From assembly GCA_937903155.1 (NCBI GenBank), contig CALCZU010000132.1, forward strand, positions 62,001 through 126,000: a DNA stretch of 64,000 nucleotides. Direction: 5' to 3'. Shown piece by piece: positions 51,703 through 59,948 of the stretch. Numbering within the stretch: position 1 is the stretch's first letter; each line of letters starts with the position of its first letter. The translations under genes were made by a program, and so were the position numbers. The notes under the pieces are model-generated. The model searched no databases and had not been told where the DNA came from. It saw only the letters and a program-made list of their open reading frames with translations. This DNA is from an uncultured Bdellovibrionales bacterium (GTDB taxonomy: Bacteria; Bdellovibrionota; FAC87; UBA2466).

Positions 51703-53139
51703 ATGATGAAACCGATTCCGTCTAAAATATTTAACTTTTTATTTATCCTTTCGTTCGGCGTTTTCTCTACGCTCTTAAAAGCCGACGAAAAAAAATGGCC
51801 GACTCAAGACTGGGAAACCAACCCTAACTTTAAAGAAGCTCACGAAAAAGAAATCGCAGCGTTTGAAGCAGCGCTTTTTCCAAATGATGAAAAATCGACG
51901 ACCAAAACGGACGGTCTCGTCCTGATTAAAGACGGAAAAATTATTTACGAAAAATATTCCAATGGATACAAAGCGGAAAACCGCCATTCCACTTGGTCAA
52001 TTACAAAGAGCTTGATGAATTCGTTAGCAGCGATTGCGGTGCGCGATAAGAAATTGGCTCTTGAAGATTCAATTTGTAAGTATGTCAAAATTAAAGACGC
52101 GGGAAATCGTTGCGACGTTAAAGTAAAACACTTAGTCGAATGGTCTTCAGGCTACCAATGGTCAGAAGAATATGAAGCGAGTGGTTCCCCCACCGAATCT
52201 TCAGTGATGGCAATGCTCTATGGAGTCGGTCATAAAGATATGGCGACCTTCGTGGGTGCTCATCCTGTTCAAGAAACTCCAGGACAACATTGGGAATATT
52301 CCTCTGGAGAGTTAGTCCTTCTGGCCTCAGTCCTTCGTGGCGCTTACGGCGGCAAAGACTTTGACGGAGTTCCCAAAAAAGATCTTTTTGATGTCTTAGG
52401 AATGAAAACCGCTTTAGTTGAAAGAGACAACGCAGGGACTTTAGTCGGAGCGTCCTATTTATTTACGACTCCGCGCGATCTCGCAAAATACGGATTTCTC
52501 TTTTTGAATGATGGTGTTTGGGAAGGCAAACAAGTGCTTCCACAAGATTGGGTCAAATATTCGACGACACCCACAGATGCTTACTTAAGTCGTGCAAAAG
52601 AACTCGGCGTTGAAAACGCTGCCGGTGCTTTGTGGTGGGTGAATCGCAAGGTACGTGACTTGAACAACCGTCGTTCGTGGCCCGGACTTCCAGAAGATGC
52701 CTACGCAGCGCAAGGCCATTGGGGACAAAGTTTGATTGTGGTCCCGTCTTTAAACTTGGTCGCTGTCAGAACCGCGGAAGAAAAACAAAAAGGGATCGGC
52801 ATGGAAAAGTACACAGCTGAACTCGGAAAACTATTAGGCGTTAAAGCCGAAGTCGAAGAAGCTGCAGTTCCTTTGAAGCCCCTCAGTCATGGCAAGAAAA
52901 CAAAACCTAAAGCTTACAAAAACATGGAAGTCACTATCGGCCTTGGTTTTATGGCGAAGGAAATGTGCTCGTGCCTTTTTGTCGCGAAACGCACTGAGAA
53001 GGAATGTCGGAACTACGTTAAAATGCAACAACTCGATCCCACGATTGTTGTGAAAGAAAAATCGGTCGAGGCCTCTAAAGTCATCTTCAAAGAAACCGCT
53101 AGTTTCGCTGGTGAAGAGCTAGGCTGTGTCTTGAATTAA
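51703..53139 (+). CDS. Secreted serine hydrolase of the beta-lactamase / NylB fold
   Basis: 478 residues with a signal peptide (ending near 'LLKADE'). The active-site Ser-x-x-Lys is 'STWSITKSLMNSLA' (SITK). The Tyr motif is probably 'WEYSSGEL' and the third motif 'GHWGQSLIVVPS'. The arrangement resembles 6-aminohexanoate-dimer hydrolase NylB and class C-like esterases. The last 80 residues form a small Cys-containing tail ('MCSCLFVAKRTEKECRNYV') that is not part of the family. It has a leader of about 200 nt with a possible hairpin. The substrate is not known. Confidence 0.82.
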   Translation: MMKPIPSKIFNFLFILSFGVFSTLLKADEKKWPTQDWETNPNFKEAHEKEIAAFEAALFPNDEKSTTKTDGLVLIKDGKIIYEKYSNGYKAENRHSTWSITKSLMNSLAAIAVRDKKLALEDSICKYVKIKDAGNRCDVKVKHLVEWSSGYQWSEEYEASGSPTESSVMAMLYGVGHKDMATFVGAHPVQETPGQHWEYSSGELVLLASVLRGAYGGKDFDGVPKKDLFDVLGMKTALVERDNAGTLVGASYLFTTPRDLAKYGFLFLNDGVWEGKQVLPQDWVKYSTTPTDAYLSRAKELGVENAAGALWWVNRKVRDLNNRRSWPGLPEDAYAAQGHWGQSLIVVPSLNLVAVRTAEEKQKGIGMEKYTAELGKLLGVKAEVEEAAVPLKPLSHGKKTKPKAYKNMEVTIGLGFMAKEMCSCLFVAKRTEKECRNYVKMQQLDPTIVVKEKSVEASKVIFKETASFAGEELGCVLN

Positions 53140-53155
53140 TGATTCGTATGCCAAG

Positions 53156-53887
53156 GTGAGCGGACTGAGAGCGATGCTAAATTCTTTCTTTCTCTTTCTT
53201 CTCGCTTTAGCGACGATCTTTTGGGTACATTTTTGCGCCGCAATTTCGTACCCATTTTTTATTTTTAAATTACCGATTGCGATTAAATTTCAAGAAGCCA
53301 TGGGGAAAGGATCCCTGTGGCTTTTTGACGTTAAACTCACCTTGAAAGGCCTAGAGAACGTTCCCCCAGATGGCACGGGTCTCGTCGTCATCGCGAACCA
53401 TCAAAGTACGTTTGATATTTTTGTTTTATCCTCGCTTCCTCTGAGCCTCAGATGGATTGCAAAAATTCAAATCGCTTACCTCCCGTTTTTAGGATGGTCG
53501 ATGAAAGCGATGGGTAACTACTTTGTAAAACGAGATCGTTCCGCGCACGATATCCATGTGATGAAGCAGGCCGAAGGCGACCTTCTCGAAAAAGGCGTCC
53601 GCATCGCAATTTTCCCGGAAGGCACGCGTTCGAAAACGGAGGCTCTTCTGCCTTTTAAAAAAGGCGCCTTCCGAATGGCCCAAAATGCGGGCGTTTCGAT
53701 TCTGCCCGTCGCCATTACGGGAACCCGCGACATTGCGCCCTCGGGCAAAATTCCTAAAAAGCGCGGTTTCCATGTGACGGCCCACTTCGGAAAACCCATC
53801 CCTGCTCCTCAAGGCCCGCTCGAACCTTTTATGCAAACCTGCCGTTTAGAGCTGGAAAAGATGCTGGCAGAAGATCAGCAGGCTTAA
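53156..53887 (+). CDS. plsC: 1-acyl-sn-glycerol-3-phosphate acyltransferase
   Basis: 243 residues (GTG at 53156; an ATG at 53174 is also possible). One N-terminal membrane segment is followed by the acyltransferase motif I 'IANHQSTFDIFVL' (HxxxxD) and motif III 'IFPEGTRSKTEALLPFKKG'. It transfers an acyl chain to lysophosphatidate at the membrane to make phosphatidate, the source of phospholipids. It lies 16 nt after the hydrolase and 54 nt before lolA. Confidence 0.92.
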   Translation: MSGLRAMLNSFFLFLLALATIFWVHFCAAISYPFFIFKLPIAIKFQEAMGKGSLWLFDVKLTLKGLENVPPDGTGLVVIANHQSTFDIFVLSSLPLSLRWIAKIQIAYLPFLGWSMKAMGNYFVKRDRSAHDIHVMKQAEGDLLEKGVRIAIFPEGTRSKTEALLPFKKGAFRMAQNAGVSILPVAITGTRDIAPSGKIPKKRGFHVTAHFGKPIPAPQGPLEPFMQTCRLELEKMLAEDQQA

Positions 53888-53941
53888 CCAGTCAAAAGTC
53901 AGAATTTGCTTCCTCCGTCGCTCTCGCTTAATCTCCCCTCC

Positions 53942-54565
53942 ATGAAAAGCTTTCTCATCTTATTTTTGTCTAGTTTGGTATTCGCAAAACCTGTTCCTCC
54001 AGAAATTTTGAAGAAGTTTCAGACGAGTTGGGATGAGACAAAGAAATATTCGGCCGCTTTTAAGCAGACCGTGACTTCGAAAACGTTAGGGTCGAAGGAA
54101 GAGAGCGAAGGGTCTTTAGATGTGGTGAAACCTGGGAAACTTCGTTGGAACTCGAATTCCGATATGTCTTCACAGATTTTAAACGGAAAAAAGTTTATGA
54201 GCCTCCGTTTAAATGCGCGCAAGAAAACTCGGTCGGTAGAGATCTATAAAGATGTGTCTGCCATGGTCGATATGAAAGCGCTGGATTTTCTGGCCGATGG
54301 GGTGCAATTTGCCAAAGTCTACAAACTCGAGCTCTTAAGTCAAACACCTGAAATCATTAAATTAAAGTTAACTCCCAAAGAGAAGCGACCCGAGTTCTAT
54401 ATTGCAGAAATTGATAAAAAAAGCTATGTACTCTCGAGTCTTACAACGGAAACCCCTGACAGTACGGTTAAAATGGTTTTCACGGGAATTCAGGTGAACC
54501 CTCAAATTGATGAAAAAATCTTTGAGTATGAACCCAATCCCACGGATGTTGTAACTCAGCACTAG
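53942..54565 (+). CDS. lolA: Outer-membrane lipoprotein carrier protein LolA
   Basis: 207 residues from the ATG at 53942 with signal peptide 'MKSFLILFLSSLVFA'. The mature part fits LolA: 'ILKKFQTSWDETKKYSAAFK', 'EESEGSLDVVKPGKLRW' and the late 'VKMVFTGIQVNPQIDEKIFE'. It is the periplasmic carrier that brings lipoproteins released by LolCDE to the outer membrane. A more distant LolA-like protein lies at 5308. It is 22 nt upstream of yajQ. Confidence 0.88.
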   Translation: MKSFLILFLSSLVFAKPVPPEILKKFQTSWDETKKYSAAFKQTVTSKTLGSKEESEGSLDVVKPGKLRWNSNSDMSSQILNGKKFMSLRLNARKKTRSVEIYKDVSAMVDMKALDFLADGVQFAKVYKLELLSQTPEIIKLKLTPKEKRPEFYIAEIDKKSYVLSSLTTETPDSTVKMVFTGIQVNPQIDEKIFEYEPNPTDVVTQH

Positions 54566-54587
54566 CTCAAACGAGGAGACTTTAGAT

Positions 54588-55076
54588 ATGCCATCATTTG
54601 ATATTGTTTTAAAAATGGATGTTCAAGAAGTAGATAACGCCATCAACCAGGCGCAAAAAGAATTAGCGCAACGTTACGATTTCAAAGGCTCGAAAAGCAA
54701 GATTGAATGGGACAAGAAAAAAGAAATTAAACTTGTCGGTGACGATGAATACAAACTCACCGCCGTTCTTGAAATCGTTCAGGGAAAACTCCACAAACGT
54801 GGAATCTCCATTAAAAATCTTGAGATGGGAAAAATTGAAGCCTCGTTTGAAGGCACTGCCACTCAAAAAATTACGGTAAAGCAAGGCGTTCCGGTTGAAA
54901 AAGCTAAAGACATTAATAAGCTGATTAAAGATTCAAAAATCAAAGTCCAATCCCAGTTTCAGGATGAGCAAGTGCGCGTGACCGGGAAGAAGAAGGATGA
55001 TTTGCAGGAGGCGATGCAACTTGTAAAAGGATCCAATCTTGAAATGGATTTTCAATTCGTGAACTTCCGTGATTAG
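54588..55076 (+). CDS. yajQ: YajQ-family nucleotide/c-di-GMP-binding protein
   Basis: 162 residues of standard length. Signatures are 'MPSFDIVLKMDVQEVDNAIN' and 'QRYDFKGSKSKIEWD' at the start and 'SKIKVQSQFQDEQVRVTGKK' in the second half. YajQ proteins bind nucleotides, and some bind cyclic di-GMP to control transcription. It overlaps the rimO start by 8 nt. Confidence 0.95.
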   Translation: MPSFDIVLKMDVQEVDNAINQAQKELAQRYDFKGSKSKIEWDKKKEIKLVGDDEYKLTAVLEIVQGKLHKRGISIKNLEMGKIEASFEGTATQKITVKQGVPVEKAKDINKLIKDSKIKVQSQFQDEQVRVTGKKKDDLQEAMQLVKGSNLEMDFQFVNFRD

Positions 55077-56412
55077 CCCTATTACACATCCTAAGAAGAT
55101 TTTCTTTCAAAGCTTGGGCTGCGTGAAAAATCTCGTTGATGCCGAAGTGATGCTGGGGATTACTCAGAAAGACGACTACAAGATCGTTCAGAACCCTGAA
55201 GAGGCTTCAGTGATTGTGGTCAATACTTGCAGTTTTATTAACGATTCGAAAAAAGAGTCGATTAACGCGATTATCGATCTCGCGCAGCACAAAGAAAAAG
55301 GTACCTGCCAAAGACTGATCGTCTCTGGGTGCTTGCCTCAACGTTATAAAGCAGATTTAAAAGTTTCATTCCCTGAAGTCGATGCCTTTGTCGGAACTGG
55401 GCAGTATCATCAGATTCTCGATTTTATTGATGGAAAAGCAGAAGAAGATTCTGGCTTTAAACATCCGAAATATATTCACAATGAAAATACTCCGCGCATT
55501 AACACTCAGCCTTTTTACAGAGCGTTTTTAAAAGTTTCTGAAGGTTGTATTAAAAACTGTGCGTTTTGTATTATTCCAAAAATCCGTGGCACTTTGAGAA
55601 GCCGCAGTATTCCTTCGCTTGTGAAGGAAGCAGAGAACCTCGTTGCGACGGGTGTGGTTGAGTTAAATTTGATTGCGCAAGATCTCACGGATTATGGAAG
55701 AGATTTGCGAGATGGGACAACGCTAGTGGGCCTGCTCAAAGAGCTCGCAAAAATCGAAAAGTTAGAGTGGATTCGTTTATTGTACGTATATCCCGAAGAA
55801 TTAACCGATGATTTAATTGAGTTGATTGCGACGGAGAAAAAGATCTGTAAGTACATCGACACGCCGATTCAGCATATTAATAACCGAATGCTTCATTTGA
55901 TGAACCGCAAGGTGACTCGAAAACAAATTGAAGACCGACTTTTGAAGTTAAAAGCTCGTGTGCCTGAGATTTCGTTTAGAAGTAATGTGATTGTCGGCTA
56001 TCCGGGTGAAACCGAAGCTGAGTTCAATGAACTTAAGGAATTTATTCGCACTCACAAGTTTGATTACTTAGGGGTCTTTGCTTATTCGCACGAAGAGAAT
56101 ACCGCATCGTATTTATTGCCAGAACAACTTGATGAAGAGACAAAGCAACGGCGACGCGAAGAACTTTTGGCGGTGCAACAAGAAGCTTCAAAAGAAAATT
56201 TGAAAAAGTTTGTTGGAAAAACGATCCCCGTCCTATTAGAAGGGCCTTCTGAAGAATCCGAACTCTTGTGGGCTGGCAGATACCAGGGTCAAGCACCCGA
56301 TGTCGACGGAAGTGTGCTGATTACCGATGGCCCTGTGGGTCAGGGAAAGATCCAAAATGTGTTTATCGAAGAAACTATGGAATACGATTTAATCGGACGC
56401 GTGATACACTAA
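55069..56412 (+). CDS. rimO: Ribosomal protein S12 methylthiotransferase RimO
   Basis: 447 residues, GTG start inside yajQ. The N-terminal domain has Cys in 'SLGCVKNLVDAEVMLG', 'VVNTCSFINDSKKES' and 'VSGCLPQRY' for one [4Fe-4S]. The radical-SAM cluster is 'VSEGCIKNCAFCIIPKIRG' (CxxxCxxC), and a C-terminal TRAM domain follows. It adds a methylthio group to an Asp of S12 using SAM. The 'PKNLVDSE'-like start separates it from the tRNA enzyme MiaB. Confidence 0.95.
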   Translation: MISPITHPKKIFFQSLGCVKNLVDAEVMLGITQKDDYKIVQNPEEASVIVVNTCSFINDSKKESINAIIDLAQHKEKGTCQRLIVSGCLPQRYKADLKVSFPEVDAFVGTGQYHQILDFIDGKAEEDSGFKHPKYIHNENTPRINTQPFYRAFLKVSEGCIKNCAFCIIPKIRGTLRSRSIPSLVKEAENLVATGVVELNLIAQDLTDYGRDLRDGTTLVGLLKELAKIEKLEWIRLLYVYPEELTDDLIELIATEKKICKYIDTPIQHINNRMLHLMNRKVTRKQIEDRLLKLKARVPEISFRSNVIVGYPGETEAEFNELKEFIRTHKFDYLGVFAYSHEENTASYLLPEQLDEETKQRRREELLAVQQEASKENLKKFVGKTIPVLLEGPSEESELLWAGRYQGQAPDVDGSVLITDGPVGQGKIQNVFIEETMEYDLIGRVIH

Positions 56413-56441
56413 GAAAAGTTTTGGCCTTGAAAAGATGCTAA

Positions 56442-56549
56442 ACAGCCGTCGTTGCGAGGAGCGAAGCGACGAAGCAATCTCGCTGCAAAAGAGCGCTCTT
56501 GTTATCGGCGAGATTGCTTCGTCGCTTCGCTCCTCGCAACGACGGCTGT
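56442..56549. repeat. Perfect 42-bp inverted repeat (family B)
   Basis: Left arm 56442-56483 and right arm 56508-56549 are exact reverse complements over 42 bases, with a 24-nt loop. Each arm includes GTCGTTGCGAGGAGCGAAGC. It lies between the rimO stop and the next gene start. Confidence 0.97.
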
Positions 56550-56571
56550 TCGACGAACAGGAAAGTATCAA

Positions 56572-57522
56572 ATGCGTGTTTTCCGAAAGATTCTTTTTTC
56601 CATTTGTTTTTTATTTTCTCCACTTCTCTCAGCGACCCAAGCTTGGATTCCTAAATACGACACTTTAAAGCTTCGTTTAAGCGGGGATTATTATAAATCG
56701 TCCGAAAATTTTGCAGACGATGGCGATCGCACTCCGTTTTTATATCAAAATCAAAAAGCAGCCCTCAGTGAATACGAATTCGCGATTGAAACCGAATACG
56801 GGTTTGCAAAAGACTGGGCCGCGGGAATAAAACTTCCGCTCCGAAACACTTTTGTTCAATCCTCCACTGCTGGATACAGCGATAATTTTTTAAGCTCTTT
56901 TGGAATGGGAGATGCCGCGGTCTCGCTCACTTGGCTTGTGGTTCCTGGAGACTCTCGCCTGGCGATTGAATCTTTAAGTACGATTCCATTTTACTCAGCG
57001 GACACATTCTCTACCGGAGAAGCGGCTTTAGGTGATGGGACTTTTTCAACCGGGATTAAACTTCATGGCGGTCATATTATGAATGGCCGATATAGTTTTG
57101 GGCTCAGCCCCGGCTATTTCTTTCGTTTTAAAAAATATAGTTCGCGGTTCACACTCGACACCACTTTTGGTGTAGCGATTAAGCCAGTCTATTTCAGACT
57201 CGTCTCGGAGTTAATTTTATCGACGGATGCGGGAAATGTGCCGACGACTGTGACTTCAAATCCATCCGCAGGATCGGGAGGATCTTTCGCAAAGCTTTCC
57301 GCGGCTCCTAATTTATGGAACCTAGGGCTTGTAGCAGGCGTGTTTTTTTACGAGCAATATCGTCTTGAACTTTTCTTCTCTCAAGCCATCTTAGGAAGTC
57401 GAGCGGGCTACGGCTATCATGCCGGCCTCGCATTCGCGACAACGTTCGACTTCTACAAAGAAGAGAAAAAAATCCAGGTGAAACAAGTCCCCTTCGACGC
57501 CGAGCCGACACCCGATAAATAA
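56572..57522 (+). CDS. Predicted outer-membrane beta-barrel protein (DUF3187-like)
   Basis: 316 residues from the ATG at 56572, behind AGGAAAG. A longer reading frame starting at 56452 is only repeat sequence. A signal peptide (FRKILFSICFLFSPLLSATQA) is followed by regular amphipathic beta strands with many aromatic residues ('GMGDAAVSLTWLVVPG', 'FSFGLSPGYFFRF'-like), typical of outer-membrane barrels of the DUF3187/phenol-MetA-like type. The role is unknown, perhaps a pore or assembly protein. A C-terminal 20-residue charged tail would be periplasmic. Confidence 0.6.
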   Translation: MRVFRKILFSICFLFSPLLSATQAWIPKYDTLKLRLSGDYYKSSENFADDGDRTPFLYQNQKAALSEYEFAIETEYGFAKDWAAGIKLPLRNTFVQSSTAGYSDNFLSSFGMGDAAVSLTWLVVPGDSRLAIESLSTIPFYSADTFSTGEAALGDGTFSTGIKLHGGHIMNGRYSFGLSPGYFFRFKKYSSRFTLDTTFGVAIKPVYFRLVSELILSTDAGNVPTTVTSNPSAGSGGSFAKLSAAPNLWNLGLVAGVFFYEQYRLELFFSQAILGSRAGYGYHAGLAFATTFDFYKEEKKIQVKQVPFDAEPTPDK

Positions 57523-57538
57523 ATTACTTCATTGCAAC

Positions 57539-57626
57539 GTCATTGCGAGCGTGCGCAGCACGCGCGGCAACCTTTGTATGCAGCGCTGGGAGGGTTGCCG
57601 CGGGTGCTACACACCCTCGCAATGAC
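57539..57626. repeat. Palindromic repeat family R, full unit
   Basis: GTCATTGCGAGCGTGCGCAG arm paired with a right arm ending ACACCCTCGCAATGAC. The spacer differs (CTTTGTATGCAGCGCTGGGA). It lies between the convergent barrel and HExxxH genes. Confidence 0.9.
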
Positions 57627-57661
57627 GAAACGATATAATCGCTCCAATAACGGTGGGAATG

Positions 57662-59800
57662 TTATTCACCAAAATCAGAGGACGAATCGCTGTAGGCGGA
57701 TTCTGAGCTTTCAGAGGATTGTCTACGAGTTGAAGGTTCGCGGCGTTCCGAAGCTGGTCTTCGTTCCTCGCTCGGTCTTCTCGGTTCTGAAGTGCGGCCA
57801 GGTAAACTAGGATCTGACGTTGCGGAGAACGCGTCTTGTCTGGGCTTGAAGAAATCGGTGGTTGAAGATTCGCTTTGATCCAAGCGGCCTGGATTTCTGG
57901 CTAGATTGATGTCCCCTCGAGCGGCGTCTTCGTCGCCACTGACTCCACCAGTCGGGGGTCTATTGGCCAAGGCTCCGGATCCGGAGTCTCCCGTTCGCGC
58001 GGAGTAGGCTACATCCTCCACGTCTGCTCGTTTTCGCGGTTGTGGAGCGATGGGTTTTCCATTCCTATCGAAAAATCTTGGGTCTAAGTTTGTGTCTTCT
58101 TTGCGACCATCGGCTCGGAGGCTGAAGGACACAGCGGATCCTGCTTTTTCGGAAGATCCCATCGACGGTGTAGGAGCTCCAGCGGCCGGATTTGCAGGGC
58201 CTACTTTTGCAAAGAAATCTGCTTGGAAGGAATTCGCTTTCGAAGGATCTTCCCCTCTGAGTTTTTCTTCAATTCCAAAATCTTCATTTCCACTTAATTG
58301 AGAATTTGAAACGCCTTTACCCATGACGATTTGTCCTTGGGGAATGGTGGGAGCTTCTCCATTCGGCCCGCCGCCTTCGCTGGCGTTGAATTCTGATCCG
58401 TCGTTATTTCCTAAGACGCCTTTTTCAGGGTGCCCCCCGGCGAGTCCTTGAGTGCTGATAAAGATGCTACCCGGATTTGTGAGCAATCTGGCTCGAACGT
58501 TTCCAGGGATCTTCACTCCACGACGCCCATCCCCTGTAATTTCATTGGGTCCAGGGTTTTCCCCATTTGCAATAAGATAAGGAATTTTAAAAACCTTCTC
58601 GCCCTCATCAATTTTTAAAATTTTCTTTTTAACGGGCATGTAAAATTCTTTTTTCGGATTGTATTTCCAGCGTCCGTCATTTTTGAAGGAGTTCTTTCGC
58701 ATTTCGTCGCAACCCATAGGCTCCCACCCTTTGAAATCACTGCCTTCAGCTGCGAGGTTGTCTAACCAGGTCCCATAGCTCGAATAATCTGCCATGGGTT
58801 TTCCGATTCCGTTTCCTAAATTATGCATTTTGGGCGGCTCATAGTTTGGCATTCCCATTTGCGAATGGCCATTGGCTTCATGCGCGATGATTCCTCCTGT
58901 ACACGTCCCTTTTCCTTCGATGGAAGGCACTGCTCCTGATCCGCTAAATTGTTTCTGGTGCTCACCACCGCCTTGGATTTGTGCATTCACTTTGTCCCAA
59001 GTGTTAGACGACAATCCACCCCCATTCGCGGCGTGAACTTGAGCACAACCACCCACATCTTTACTCCATATCTTTTTATCTGGAGCCACATCTTTTGTGG
59101 AATTGCACATCTCCGCATCGGTATCCTCCATCCTATCGCACGTTGAGACAGATGCTGAAGGAACTCCTAATTTTTCTTTAATATTGCAAGCGGAAGACGC
59201 CCAATCGTTAATGGTATCAGATCGGTCTGAACCTTTTCCCGCCGGAGAGAGTGGGGGGGCTTTTCCTAAATCAACCCATCTTGGATAAACAACAAGATTT
59301 ACTTGGCACTTGTGAGCCATACCGACCAATTCTTTAATCTCTTTATCCATGTCTGACTTTGATTTTTCAGCTTGGGTGTCTACAAACAAACACATTGGGT
59401 AGAATAGTGGATGAGCGATGCTTTTGCTTCCATCTCCTTTGTCGTCCCCATGACCATTTCCGTTTCCATCGCCGTTTAGAGCGTTGGGTTTTAACGACTC
59501 CTGTCTAGGAGCATTTTCATTTCCCAGCAACATCGGGTTTTTCCCGTTCTTCGTTCCAGTGAGCTTGTCTAAGTTGCCATTTACCGAATTAATCAATCGG
59601 TCAGAAGATTTTGCAGAAGGATTGGTTTTTTTCAAAATAGAATCCGAGATTTTCACATCGAACGAAGTTGTATCGGTACTAATATCTCGAATTTTGTGAG
59701 GGACGTTATTTTCTCGGGCAAACGAAGGCAATGGGAGAAGAGAAATAATAAAACTCGCTAAGACATAAGCGCTGACTCTTTTTTTTACTTGAGAGTGCAT
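57662..59800 (-). CDS. Large secreted protein with an HExxxH motif and a disordered tail
   Basis: 712 residues with a signal peptide ending 'LPLPSFA'. Residues about 130-375 look folded and contain at least nine Cys. A conserved-looking 'GIIAHEANGHSQMGMPNYEP' at about 309-328 gives H-E-x-x-x-H plus a later His in 'MHNLGNG'. This resembles a zinc site but not the HExxH of classical zincins. The C-terminal 330 residues are Gly/Ser/Arg/Pro-rich and probably disordered, ending in an Arg/Ser-rich stretch. It has no recognised family. It is the third of three neighbouring leftward secreted proteins. A metal-dependent hydrolase is possible, unproven. Confidence 0.55.
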   Translation of the reverse strand: MHSQVKKRVSAYVLASFIISLLPLPSFARENNVPHKIRDISTDTTSFDVKISDSILKKTNPSAKSSDRLINSVNGNLDKLTGTKNGKNPMLLGNENAPRQESLKPNALNGDGNGNGHGDDKGDGSKSIAHPLFYPMCLFVDTQAEKSKSDMDKEIKELVGMAHKCQVNLVVYPRWVDLGKAPPLSPAGKGSDRSDTINDWASSACNIKEKLGVPSASVSTCDRMEDTDAEMCNSTKDVAPDKKIWSKDVGGCAQVHAANGGGLSSNTWDKVNAQIQGGGEHQKQFSGSGAVPSIEGKGTCTGGIIAHEANGHSQMGMPNYEPPKMHNLGNGIGKPMADYSSYGTWLDNLAAEGSDFKGWEPMGCDEMRKNSFKNDGRWKYNPKKEFYMPVKKKILKIDEGEKVFKIPYLIANGENPGPNEITGDGRRGVKIPGNVRARLLTNPGSIFISTQGLAGGHPEKGVLGNNDGSEFNASEGGGPNGEAPTIPQGQIVMGKGVSNSQLSGNEDFGIEEKLRGEDPSKANSFQADFFAKVGPANPAAGAPTPSMGSSEKAGSAVSFSLRADGRKEDTNLDPRFFDRNGKPIAPQPRKRADVEDVAYSARTGDSGSGALANRPPTGGVSGDEDAARGDINLARNPGRLDQSESSTTDFFKPRQDAFSATSDPSLPGRTSEPRRPSEERRPASERREPSTRRQSSESSESAYSDSSSDFGE

Positions 59801-59895
59801 AAACCTTCTAAATTGTTGATCTCTTCATATTATTAGAGAGCAATCTAGAGGCCAGTTTAGGCGTGCGTATTCTGCGTTCGAAGCACGAGAATACT

Positions 59896-59929
59896 GCCTA
59901 AGCTTTAGACGATCGTCTAAAACTTAGGC
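59896..59929. promoter_or_regulatory. 34-nt palindrome between two secreted-protein genes
   Basis: GCCTAAG-c-TTTAGACGATCGTCTAAA-a-CTTAGGC. The central 18 bp are a perfect palindrome and the outer 7-bp arms pair as well, with one mismatch. No T-run follows on either strand. It lies 20 nt after the stop of the CxxC gene and 96 nt ahead of the HExxxH gene, so it is an operator candidate or a hairpin. Confidence 0.6.
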
Positions 59930-59948
59930 GAAAATAAAGAGTCATATT

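Noticed and set aside
56440..56571. Reading frames rich in RCEERSDEAIS- and SLRSSQRR-like sequence (also at 9758, 28325, 43471)
   Set aside because: These come from translating the palindromic repeats in various frames. They overlap on both strands and have no ribosome sites.
28439..57626. Repeats as a CRISPR array
   Set aside because: The copies are kilobases apart, palindromic over their whole length and lack regular unique spacers.
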